Part shown: in pieces, positions 22,931-32,600 of the stretch
Layout of the letters: every line of letters starts with the position of its first letter
Position numbering within the stretch: position 1 is the first letter of the stretch
Source of the DNA: Bathynomus jamesi
Taxonomy: Eukaryota; Arthropoda; Malacostraca; Isopoda; Cirolanidae
Direction of reading: 5' to 3'
Assembly (NCBI GenBank): GCA_023014485.1
Contig: JAJOZX010005537.1
Span: 62,001-126,000, forward strand
DNA length: 64,000 bases
Position numbers and translations under genes: made by a program
Notes under the pieces: model-generated
Databases searched by the model: none
What the model was told of the DNA's origin: nothing
Seen by the model: only the letters and a program-made list of their open reading frames with translations

Positions 22931-24159
22931 CGTTAATCATAACACGTGTCGTTGACACGGAAGTGTGTGTGTAAAACAAAAATAACCATGTAAGAGACAA
23001 GCAATAAAAAAAATAAATGGAACAAAGTCTAAGTATTTTGTATAGTTACGAAATAACGTAGAACAAAATGGGCGACTCTGCGTTTACTCCGATGCCGTAA
23101 TCGACGAGTAATTTTCGAATCTCCCAACGCTGAAGTCTCGTTGGCAAGGGTCGAAATTCCGTCAAAATCACACACTAGAAAAAAGGGTTACATTATAATA
23201 ACAATAACATGAATTTTCACTAAAATTAATGAAAAAGGTTTAAATTGAAAAGAAATAAAAAAAAAGGAACCTAACCGGGTTCAACTAAATAAAAATGTGA
23301 GTTATGGGTATAAATATCAGAATTATGACTGATCGCATTTACGTCCCACAACAAAATCTAAAATGATATTATTTAATATCCTCAATAATAATATACAAAA
23401 TGTGCAGATAATTTTATAAAATGAATTTAAAAATTCAGATTTATAGTTTGTTGGGAAAAATAAATACGTGAATACTGAATCAATGACAACGTCTGATTAG
23501 TACTGTATTTCGTATCACTATCGAACAGTTAATTAAAATCAATTAGTTAAAAAAAATGATTAAGTGTTTATAAAGTCACTTCACTGTTTCACACTAAAAA
23601 GGGAAAAATAAAAGTGAATTAATATTACTAAAATTAAAGAAAATGATAATTAAGGAAATGATTTAAAAGTAATAATTAATAATTAAAACTCATCACATAA
23701 ACGAAGAAAAACGTTTTGGTGAGCTGGTGCCTCGAAGCCTCCACGAAGCTTTGAAGGTCAGCCTCACTCAGCTCAGTTAGGTGTGCCGCTCGTGACGTCA
23801 TCTGATCGCCACGACGGAGCATACAAACGTTGAAGGAAGATTGTAGACAGGAAGACGGTCGAACGGTTGATTGGAGAAAAATACGAACAATAATTCAAAA
23901 GTTGATTGAAGAGAAGTTCAAGGGAAATTTTTGTAGTAAATATTTGGGGTTGATTGAAGAGAGAATTTCAAGGAAGGAATTTCCAAGTAACAAAAGTTGA
24001 TTGAAGGTCAACGATGAGTTGAATTAAATTGAGGTTGCAGATGGTGGGGTTGGAGTCCAAGTTGAAGAGGTTGCGGTCGACGTCGAATGAGTGAATCCAT
24101 GAAGTGTTTCAAAAATTGTTCAAAGTAGGGACATCCATTGATGGACGACGGTTTTTTCG

Positions 24160-24290
24160 GTGGGGGACTGAAACAGTCTCGGTGTTGGGGAACTAAAGCG
24201 GTCTCGGTGTTGGGAAACTAAAACAGTCTCGGTGTTGGGGAACTGAAACGGTCTCGGTGTTGGGGAACTAAAGCAGTCTCGGTGGGACCT
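24160..24290. repeat. Tandem array, ~28-bp units
   Basis: About five copies of a unit reading GTCTCGGTGTTGGGGAACT plus A-rich spacer, with small changes. Simple minisatellite. Confidence 0.9.
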
Positions 24291-24569
24291 CCAGTGTCGC
24301 GTATACGTTGTGCGAGCCTCGGCCCGCTTGCGACTTTTTAGGGTTAATGCACTTTGGACAATCCAACGAAGGTGGTCCTTTGTTGGGTAAGCTCGGCCTT
24401 GGCCGAGAGCATCCGAGTATCAATATAAATAGTTTCTACCAAGTTTTTTTTTTTTCCGAAGGGATGAATGGAAACACTTCACTTCAAAAAAATTGGAGTT
24501 TTAGTTCACTCATAAATTTTATTTTACAAATAATATATATACACAGGACGAGGCACTGATAATCGGAAG

Positions 24570-24925
24570 TTTACAGGGGGAGAGGTTTTACCTCTTACAA
24601 CAACAGCTCAAGCAGGAATTTACAGGGGTAGAGATTCGACCCCATTTCACAATAGTTAAGGTGGGAATTGAAAGCGAGGAGGCTTGTCCTCCTCGAGTAA
24701 GAGTTACGGCAGGAATTTAAAGTGAGGGGGGCTCGGCCTCCTCGGGTGAAGGTTCAGGCAGGAATTATTTTAGTCAGGGAGGTGCAACCTCGGGTAACAA
24801 CGGGCCAGACAGGAATTTAAAAGGGGGCGAGGTGCAACCTCTGGTATCAAGAGCTCAGGCAGGAATTTAAAAGGGGGCGAGGTGCAACCTCTGGTATCAA
24901 GAGCTCAGGCAGGAATGATTTAATT
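24570..24925. repeat. Tandem array, ~55-65-bp units with inverted motifs
   Basis: About six units each containing GGCAGGAATTTAAA followed by a GAGG(T/C)...CCTC pair that could fold into a small hairpin. The last two units are almost identical. Confidence 0.85.
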
Positions 24926-26284
24926 TACAATACAAGAAATAAATAAGCCTCAATTTTGGGGGAATGCAGTCGAAGGTTAAGCTCCCACTTTAGTTGGAGA
25001 GCTAAAGAATTCTGACGTTAAGCATAATTTAAGCAAAAAGTTCACAAAAAAATATACTAATTTTTGTAAGGTATACACTTTTGGGTGGCGACATAATGTC
25101 GGGGGACCGACATGTACAGAGTACATTAAGTACGTAAATTACATTATATTACATACATTAATTTCCGTTAATTACAATTTTAGCAATTTGTTAATTGACA
25201 TATCTAATACTGAAGTAATCTGAATAGGTAACACAATTTAAATAATGAAGGAGAGTTCTCCGTTGTTTTATAATTTAAAGGGGATTAACGACAATTATAT
25301 ATATTTATAGTTAACAGTGATTACGCCAAATTATGTCAAATATTATTAGAAAAATGGGTGGTTATTATAGTTTGAAAGTCTAATTAGCCAGCGATGAGGA
25401 AAGCGGAGAAAAGATACGGTGTACTTTTCATTTGAAAGTACACGGACATTAATGATAACGTAAGACATAAGTAACGGAATTTGAATGACAATTAGGTAGA
25501 AGTAGTAAGTACAGGTAATGAGAACGTGGATAACGATGTGCCAACGTAGATAATAACCAGTAGCCTGGCAGGGAACAATATGGTATATTATAATAATATA
25601 ACATCACATCTTAACGTTATAAATTGGTAGCAGAGGCAAGAGAGAAGAGTTCGAATTCAGAGGCTCGCTTTTGACGACGTAATCGGAATTCGAGCCTTCG
25701 TCTCAGCAACAACAGACAACTTGCGAGAGGTGAAATAATAAAAAGAAAATAAAACAAAAAGAATACATGTACGTAATCATGATCGTCAATAGACATGTAC
25801 GACTGCACACAGTAGTGTACACATATCATTCGTCACACAATAGGTTGTGTGCGTAATATAGACACGAGTAAACATAGACTGATAAGTTGATAGAGCATAA
25901 CTAAACAAAGGGGTAATAGGTAATAAAATAGGTAATAGGTAATAAAATTAATAAAGGACAACGGTCAAGAAAGAACATGGATGTATGAATGAGTATGGTT
26001 GCATAACACCAGACAGGACAACATATAAATAATGACTCATAGAGAGTGACGTTATTATTATTATTATTATTAAAGAATTTACCATACATTGAATACGAAA
26101 GATATCCACATACTAAACACGTGATTCAGTATTCAAGGTATGGAAGGAAATTAAGTTACTTTATGACGTCAGAGTGATTCACTCTGTACGTACAATATAA
26201 GGGAGGGACATTCGCTGTTTACAGCGAACTTCTAATGGCACAAACATGGATACTGTTCAACCATAGAAATGGTAAATCGCATGG

Positions 26285-26370
26285 TTGTGACACAAGGGTT
26301 ATTTTTAGGCTTAGCATCTTTCATATAACATACATGCTTTACTCCATCCGCCTTATATTCCTCCTGGCAT
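26285..26370 (-). pseudogene. Displaced left-arm fragment of the DNA polymerase
   Basis: The minus strand encodes CQEEYKADGVKHVCYMKDAK and a few more residues, the inverse copy of 26508-26583. It is the innermost piece of the left arm, cut off from the rest by the central block. It shows that the palindrome once met almost at its centre. Confidence 0.92.
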
Positions 26371-26507
26371 TTTCCTGCACGTGCCAATTGATTTATGGAA
26401 ATCAAAGCAGTTATTATTGAAGAATCTGTGAATGTGGTATGTTTCACACAATGGATAATTGGGGAAAATTTAAGCAAAAGTGTGACGACATTCACTGGCC
26501 TACATGC
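26371..26507. other. Palindrome loop (~137 bp)
   Basis: Single-copy sequence between the two inverted arms. Its right part (26421-26507) is still coding for the N-terminal Cys/His stretch of the right-arm polymerase (CECGMF, then DDIHWPTC). The loop therefore lies within polymerase coding sequence. Confidence 0.85.
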
Positions 26508-29187
26508 CAGGAGGAATATAAGGCGGATGGAGTAAAGCATGTATGTTATATGAAAGATGCTAAACCTAAAAATAACCCTTGTATAACTGTATACTACGAT
26601 ATAGAAACATATACGAACGCTGAAACCAAAGAGGTAATTCCACATTTACTTGTGAGCCAGACCATCTGTGATGAGTGTATGGGTATCGAATGTGACGAGT
26701 GCCCCAAATGCGGTAAACGGACAAACTTTTTAAAACGAATGTCCGCGATAGTCCTGTGAAACTATTTGTGTCCTATATTGTCAAGTTAGCCGACAAGTTC
26801 AAAAAAATGACTGTGTATATTCTCGCCCATAACGGGGCAAAGTTTGACACGCAGTTCCTTTATAAGGAGTTGCTTGAACACGAATCCTCTGAGATATTTA
26901 CAGGTGATCCATTGAAAAGAGGCAACAAATTAATACAGATGCAGATAAGAGGCAATGTACAATTTAAAGATACTTTATTATTCACACCTTGTAAATTAGC
27001 AAAGCTACCCAAGGTGATGGGAGTAGCAGCTGAAGTTTCCAAAGGATACTTCCCTTACACTTTCCTCACCAGCGAGACTTTAAACTACGTAGGCCCACCA
27101 CCACCCAAACATTATTTTAACTATGACTGTATGGATGAACGTGAAGACTTTGATCGATACTACAACAGTTTTAATGAAAGTAACCCTTATAATATAGCTG
27201 ATGAATGTGAGCGTTATTGCGTGAATGATGTGCGCGTGCTTAGAGTATGTTTCCAGGCCTTTAGAAGGATGTACATAGCCCGTTTCAAATGCGATCCTGC
27301 AAGTCGCAACCACCATCGCATCATTATGTTTTACGGTGTTCAAGAATAACTTCATGCCTAAAGACACCTTAGCCATTATTCACCGAAACAAACCCCGCAG
27401 TTACGGACACAAGGCTATTTACTGGCTCATACACCTACAGCAACAGACAGGTGTATACATAAAGCACGCCCGCAACACGGGTGAAGTACCCATTAAGATT
27501 AATGGACGTGTTTTTTGGGTTGATGGGTTAAGTGAAAACCGTGTCACTGGTGTGAAGACTGTGTACTCCTTTAACGGATGCTGGTGGCATGGATGCCCCC
27601 GTCCTGAGTGCGGAATCGCCGGAGATATCCACGGTAGATCTCCTGCCGACTGTCTTGCATGGACCCGCACCCGCGATCAACTTATAGGATCACAGTTCAC
27701 TCACAAAGTCTTGTGGGAGCATGAATATGATGCACGGATGGAGACAGACGAGGTGTACCGTGAGGAAATAAACACGATCAAGCGTTCAATGGTGCTGGAT
27801 CCTCTCAAATGTGGTGATAGCTTGTTTGGAGGACGTACAAATCCATTCAGACTATACTTTCCACCTACGGAGGGCGTGAAGCTCCATTACTACGATTTCT
27901 GTTCTTTATACCCATACGTGATGAAGAACAATCCGTACCCCGTGGGCGCTCCTGAGAAACTGGTGGGACCTACCTACCCTCCATCAATGAATTTTCAAAA
28001 ATTTGAATGATCGTTACTTTGGGCTCTCTTTCGTAGACGTACTCCCCCCACGCAATTTATGGATGCCAATCTTACCTGTCGTTATCGACGACAAGCTCAT
28101 GTTTCCCCTGTGCGTGAAGTGCGCGGAAGAGGATAACGGCGATTGTAACCATATACCCCACCAGCGTAAGATCAGAGGCGTATATACAAGTCCTGAGCTG
28201 GCCCTAGCCGTACGCCATGGTTATAGAATACTGAAGATACATGAGGTGTGGAGGTTTCAGAAGCTACCCAACCTTTTCACACCATATATAAACGCCTTTT
28301 TGAAGGATAAGGTTGAGGCATCAGGGTATCCGCGAGGAGTTGATACCGAAGATGAAAAGTCTGCCTATATTCAACGTTACCGCGACCGCGAAGGTATACA
28401 ACTTGATCGTGTCCAAATTGCAAAGAATCCTGGCAAGCGCTTTAGTGCAAAGTTGTGTCTAAACAGTCTATGGGGAAAATTTGCGCAGAATACCGGCAAA
28501 GGGAACATTCATTTGGCACAAAGTTATAGTGATGTCTGGGATTATGCCAATGCTCCCGATAAAGAGGTCATGGAGATCGTGAATGTAGGTAATACTTACA
28601 TAATAAAGTACAACAACACTGAATTGGCCACAGATACCTCAAGGGTTACAAACATACCTGTGGCCAGCTTCACAACAGCCTACGCCCGTAAAAACTTTGG
28701 GGTCTATTGCATTCTCTTGGGCGGAGAGTATTGTATGCCGATACAGATAGCGTGATATTCACAGAGAGGGAGGGTGAATACATGCCCGCTATTGGGGAGT
28801 TCCTCGGCGAGCTCACTGATGAGATCAAGGATGAGTATGGGGACAACGCATACGCCGACTCTTTTGTCTCAACAGGACCTAAAACTTATGGGGTACGGGT
28901 CAGGGTGGGGGAGGAATGAAATATATCGTGAAGGCAAAGGGTATTACGCTCAACCATGCGAATCGGCGGGTTGTTAACTTTGAATCGTTGAAGGATCTAG
29001 TGTGTTTGGACGATGATGAGGGCGAACGACCTCCCCAACTAATTGTAGGCACCACAATTTTCGGGCGCAGAAGCTGGGGGGCGTGAAGGAACTTAGGGGT
29101 ACGAAGGTGTGCCGTAACACCTATAGGAAACGTTACCAGTTACCTGGTACCTATGATACCGTACCCTTTGGATACCATAACGTTTGA
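26439..29187 (+). pseudogene. Family B DNA polymerase (Polinton type), right-arm copy
   Basis: Replicative DNA polymerase of the protein-primed group (DNA_pol_B_2). The exonuclease domain shows Exo I YYDIETYTN (26587), Exo II LAHNGAKFDTQFL and Exo III ERYCVNDVRVL. The polymerase shows a conserved FNGCWWHGCP segment, motif A YDFCSLYPYV, motif B KLCLNSLWGKFAQN, motif C LYADTDSVIF and the thumb text FLGELTDEIKDEYG. It ends at HNV, stop 29185-29187. Frame breaks: near 26750; a 2-base loss near 27305; near 28005; a shift before motif C (28700); and near 28918. Full polymerases of this type are usually over 1000 aa; about 900 codons are seen here, and the N-terminus is cut by the palindrome centre. 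All genes of this arm follow on the same strand. Confidence 0.92.
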
Positions 29188-29383
29188 TGCTTCTATTGTT
29201 AACTGACACGTATTTGTCTTGTATATAATCGTATCTATTGATTTATTACACGTATTTGTAAATATATATAACTTGAATATCTCGTTTATTAAATCGTATT
29301 TGTATATATATATATATATATATATAACTTGAATATCTCGTTTATTAAATAAATCATGTTTCAATTAGCGTTTCACTTTCTCC

Positions 29384-29425
<42 letters not shown>

Positions 29426-29564
29426 CAGGTGAAAGTTCTAAGCTCCGCCCACTGTAAGACCGTGAGTCATGCTACTATCTGGGAGTCCCTGCGTGGTCAG
29501 TCGACTGCAGTAAGCCCGAGAGATCAGACGTGTATTCAGAAGAAAAGATCAGACGTGTATTCAA
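29188..29564. repeat. Spacer between polymerase and 196-aa gene, right arm
   Basis: Mirror of 15741-16101. Holds TA and GT runs (GT 29386-29419, longer than in the left arm), two copies of AACTTGAATATCTCGTTTAT, and the tandem AGATCAGACGTGTATTCA pair directly before the ATG at 29565. Confidence 0.7.
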
Positions 29565-30155
29565 ATGGCTACCTTTAATATTGCTTGTACAACGTTTATG
29601 AAATGGTATTCAGCAAAGTGCCAGGATGTGGTGGATACCGAAAAACTTCCTATTCCCCCCTCCTATGCCTCTTTTAAAACCACATTGGATTGTGCGAAGT
29701 TGCAAGATGTACAAATACTCTACGGATGTTCTGGTGAGACCGTTGAAGGCTTTCGTTGCACAGACGATGTGCTGAAGTATGCTGCAGAGCTAAACTTTAT
29801 AAAGTCTCACATATACCGTGAAGTAAAAGAAACAACGCGTGCAGAAGAGAAGCAGCAGGTATGGATAATGAGTCTTGCGGATGGGTGGTGTGACAAGCGG
29901 TATTACGTCATGCTACACCATGTCGATTACTCATACCCTACGACTGAAAATGTGAATCTCGTGATCATGGACAATCTTAAGTATTTTTATCACTATATTA
30001 ATGTATATCATGATGAGGTTCGTAGTGAGGTTGTGGCTAGTGCCCTGCGTGAGTTTTTAACAGACTTTAGAGACGAGTATCGTTTGATGGGCAGAAAGGA
30101 AAAATATGAGCATATGTTCCTCTCAAATAGTGCGCCGGAGTGTGAAGATGTTTAG
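29565..30155 (+). CDS. Unrecognised 196-aa protein, right-arm copy (intact)
   Basis: Same protein as 15162-15740, here with the fuller C-terminus (SAPECEDV). The copies differ at only a few residues (for example V/A near position 18 and V/D near 67). No domain recognised. Retention of an open frame in both arms, while the polymerase is badly broken, makes it a probable real gene of the element. Confidence 0.77.
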   Translation: MATFNIACTTFMKWYSAKCQDVVDTEKLPIPPSYASFKTTLDCAKLQDVQILYGCSGETVEGFRCTDDVLKYAAELNFIKSHIYREVKETTRAEEKQQVWIMSLADGWCDKRYYVMLHHVDYSYPTTENVNLVIMDNLKYFYHYINVYHDEVRSEVVASALREFLTDFRDEYRLMGRKEKYEHMFLSNSAPECEDV

Positions 30156-30418
30156 TAAAACATAAAATGTGCCTAGTTCTTATCCTGAGGTAAACTGTCT
30201 GGTGCGTAGTCTGGTAGTGATAAAATTAATTCTTGTACCGGAAAAACAAATATGTACAACAATTCGGTGCGACTCGCGGATCATACGAGTTCGAACAACC
30301 CCATTCACGTATCATCGAGTCAGCCGCCCGTCGAACCGTTCCTGCCTACCTGCGTGCCTCACACGGCTCATAGTTATCTCAGAGCTTGAACCGAGTGGAC
30401 GTGCGCTCCTCGAATACG

Positions 30419-31136
30419 ATGGAACTTCCTTTGAGCAGCATTCTCAACGCCTCGTACGATGTGTCCGTGACGAAATCGTTGCGCGTGTTCAGGCGTAAAT
30501 CCGGTACCGTTAGCTATGTACTGGAAACGGAATGTAGACAAACAAACAAACGGGTTTATTTAAGTGTCGAGGAGATGAATAGAATCTTCGTGATAGTTGA
30601 GAAGTGGAGTGAAGATCGTTATAAAATACCTGCTAACGTAGGTACAAGAAGAGAGCAGATTAGTGACGCACCCTCATACGCCGTTGTATGTACGTTGTGT
30701 ATAAATAACGATCGGCCGTGCATTGATATACGGCTGATGTGGAAGAATGCTTCTGATAATAACGCTCTTGTTCCTACGCGAAACCGTTTCATCCTCGACA
30801 GAATGTTTGAAATCGTCGGATTCCGCAAGCTGAAACCTATATTAGACGCGCGTGTTACGGATATGCTTTATTTTGATACAGTACTTGAATACGCATACAC
30901 CGCTCTGCTCGATGGGTTTACCGAGTGTAGGGCTGAACGGTGAGAATGGTCTAGAGCTGGACGTTTATTTAAAAAGTTTAGACTCTTTGAAATACCATGA
31001 ACTTTGGTACAAAGCAATTGATCGGTACAAGGCTGAGCTCACCTACACCGTTCACCCTGAAGAACTATTTCTTTATATAACGCGCAGTTGTCGTAACGAT
31101 TTAGAAGATTATTTCAATTGCCGCTATGTTGAGTGA
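30419..31136 (+). pseudogene. Unrecognised ~240-aa protein, right-arm copy (one frameshift)
   Basis: Counterpart of 14169-14888. Start ATG at 30419. The frame breaks near 30940 after TECRAER; the left copy reads TECRAEQGENGLELD there, so one base was lost in the right arm. The second part ends in NCRYVE with the stop at 31134-31136 and overlaps the next gene by 11 nt. Confidence 0.75.
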
Positions 31137-31470
31137 GTTCACGATTGAAAAGCTCGAGTCGGTAGAAATAAACCCTCGATTGGAAAAGCGTGTTTATAAA
31201 CTTGTGTTTAATAATGTAGCTAACGATGAACTCTTTGTGCGTGCTTTTGATTGTATTCTAGACGTATTTAAAGATGACTTACCAACCGGTTGTAAAGTGG
31301 GAACAAAAATAGTACTGAACGATATGAAAGCCCTTCATATCGAATACAGGTTTCCCTATTCTTTAAGCGGTGAAATATTATTAAACCGCATATACTGCGT
31401 AATGCAGAGCAATAATGATGTAATTGTAAACTCGATTAAGTGCGAGTTTAGTATTTTGAAAAAAAAGTGA
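31126..31470 (+). CDS. Unrecognised 114-aa protein, right-arm copy
   Basis: Intact copy of 13835-14179, differing at one residue that I noticed. It is the last gene before the element tip. Function unknown. Confidence 0.75.
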   Translation: MLSEFTIEKLESVEINPRLEKRVYKLVFNNVANDELFVRAFDCILDVFKDDLPTGCKVGTKIVLNDMKALHIEYRFPYSLSGEILLNRIYCVMQSNNDVIVNSIKCEFSILKKK

Positions 31471-32458
31471 AATGTATTTATATATTTTGCTTGATATTTC
31501 TCCTGTACTGTTATGATTATATGCATATTTCTATTATTATTGAAATGTATATTTATTTCTATATATCTCCATAATTGTGTGTGTATATATATTTTTTTTG
31601 ATTCTATGCATATTCCTCAATTATTATTGAAATGTATATTTATTTCTATATATCTCCATAATTGGGTGTGTGTATATTTTTTGATTATATGCATATTCCT
31701 CAATTATTATTGAAATATATATTTATTTTCTATATATCTCCATAATTGTGTGTGTGTATATTTCTTATTATTGAAATGTATATTTATTTTCTATATATTT
31801 ATAATAAACAGAATGATGCAATGTTGTTTTACTTAATTCTAATTATAACATGTTACGCCTTCTAAACCTACTATCGGAATTCTAAATGTATACAATGGTA
31901 TCTGGCGATGCTAAAAAGGGGTATCTGGCAACTGAATACATGGCACGAAATCTTTTAATGGTTTAGTGAGACAACTCACCATAATAATGCTAAAAAGTGG
32001 TATCTGGCAACTGAATACATGGCGCTATCTGGCAACTCAAGCCATTTACGTCTTCTAAGACAACTGGCTGATTAGGAGTCTATAATAATGTATACAATGG
32101 TATCTGACAATGCTAAAAAGTGGTATGTGGCAACTCTAGCCATTTACGCCTTCTAAGCCAACTGGCTGATTAGGAGCCTATAAAACAACGCCACTCGGCT
32201 GAAGTCTTAATATGCACTTGGCTCCTGCCAGGTGAACACCTCTCCTCCTTTCTCTCCTTTCTCTTGGGGGATAACGCCGCCTCCAAGTTTTCCTTGTTGC
32301 ACCTGCAGCATCCCCTCCTTTGGGGGATTTTTGCAACACCCCCCCTTTGCAACAACCCCCACCCCCCTTTGCAACACCCCACCCCAATTTGCAACATTGC
32401 AGCATTACGTAATACATTGCAGCATTCTTGCCCTCTCCCATTTTGCGGCTATACTACT
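31471..32458. repeat. Polinton-like terminal region, right
   Basis: Mirror image of 12862-13834: 60-65-bp tandem units, GCCAGATA-type repeats (here read as TATCTGGC), C-rich blocks and the terminal AGTAGTATAGCCGC in inverse. No gene. Confidence 0.8.
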
Positions 32459-32593
32459 AACAACATGTATGCTTCCAGATTCTCCTCCGACAAAGAATTT
32501 CATAATCTTGTTTTTATTATTTTAAGCTTAGAAAATGCCCGTTCACACTGAACTTGAGTCACAGACAGTGTACAGATAGCTTTATACATTTGG
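32459..32593 (-). pseudogene. hAT2 transposase, hATC segment
   Basis: Minus strand encodes YKAICTLSVTQVQCERAFSK, then LKIIKTRL, an in-frame TGA where Arg is expected, and NSLSEENLEAYML. This is the dimerisation motif of hAT transposases. It is bounded by the 2.3-kb element on one side and the Polinton-like element on the other. Confidence 0.88.
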
Positions 32594-32600
32594 TAAAGAT

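Larger units (their letters stand above)
18694..26284 (-). mobile_element. Central 7.6-kb block inserted in the left arm (gag/protease-like, no RT)
   Basis: This block separates polymerase codons that are adjacent in the right arm (upstream NNPC and downstream DIET). About 15 nt of the polymerase found in the right arm are missing at the site, and CTTG occurs at both edges, so the boundary is not a clean target duplication. Coding frames lie on the minus strand at 22930-19516. I found no repeated LTRs, no RT, RNase H or integrase, and no transposase. It may be a non-autonomous retroelement, a fragment with a lost pol, or another unit. Confidence 0.6.
22931..26284. other. 3.3-kb AT-rich leader-like region with tandem repeats
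   Basis: No credible gene on either strand. It lies upstream of the gag-like frame. It includes two tandem arrays (listed separately) and a short (TTA) run at 26054-26070. It could be LTR plus leader of a retroelement, but I could not find the matching second LTR at 18.7-19.5 kb. Confidence 0.5.
12862..32458. mobile_element. Palindromic Polinton/Maverick-like element
   Basis: Ends are GGTAGTATAGCCGC on the left and the inverse of AGTAGTATAGCCGC on the right. Known Polintons start with AG and make 6-bp target duplications; here ATCAAC (12856-12861) and AACAAC (32459-32464) match at 5 of 6 positions. The insertion lies in the hAT2 transposase codons EAYML/MSIEK. The two halves are inverted copies: 12862-18693 plus 26285-26370 against 26508-32458. 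Each half carries a family B DNA polymerase and three small genes, all transcribed from the centre outward. A later 7.6-kb block (18694-26284) interrupts the left arm. I find no integrase, FtsK-like ATPase, Ulp-like protease or capsid frame, all of which complete Polintons carry. Confidence 0.85.

Noticed and set aside
24160..24925. CRISPR-like array from the regular tandem repeats
   Set aside because: Repeats are contiguous, without unique spacers of constant length, and the DNA is eukaryotic.
26232..26645. 137-codon minus-strand frame across the palindrome centre
   Set aside because: Half of it is the antisense of polymerase codons and the other half the displaced inverted polymerase piece; it is a by-product of the palindrome.
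29520..29560. The CAGACGTGT word resembles part of a sequencing adapter
   Set aside because: Only about nine bases match, the longer context differs, and the same sequence occurs in both arms next to a gene start.
12862..32458. Palindrome as a long-read fold-back (missed adapter) artefact
   Set aside because: A fold-back read would also mirror the flanking hAT2 DNA. Here the two outer flanks are different, consecutive parts of one hAT transposase with a target duplication, and the loop is asymmetric because of the central block. Read checks are still worthwhile.
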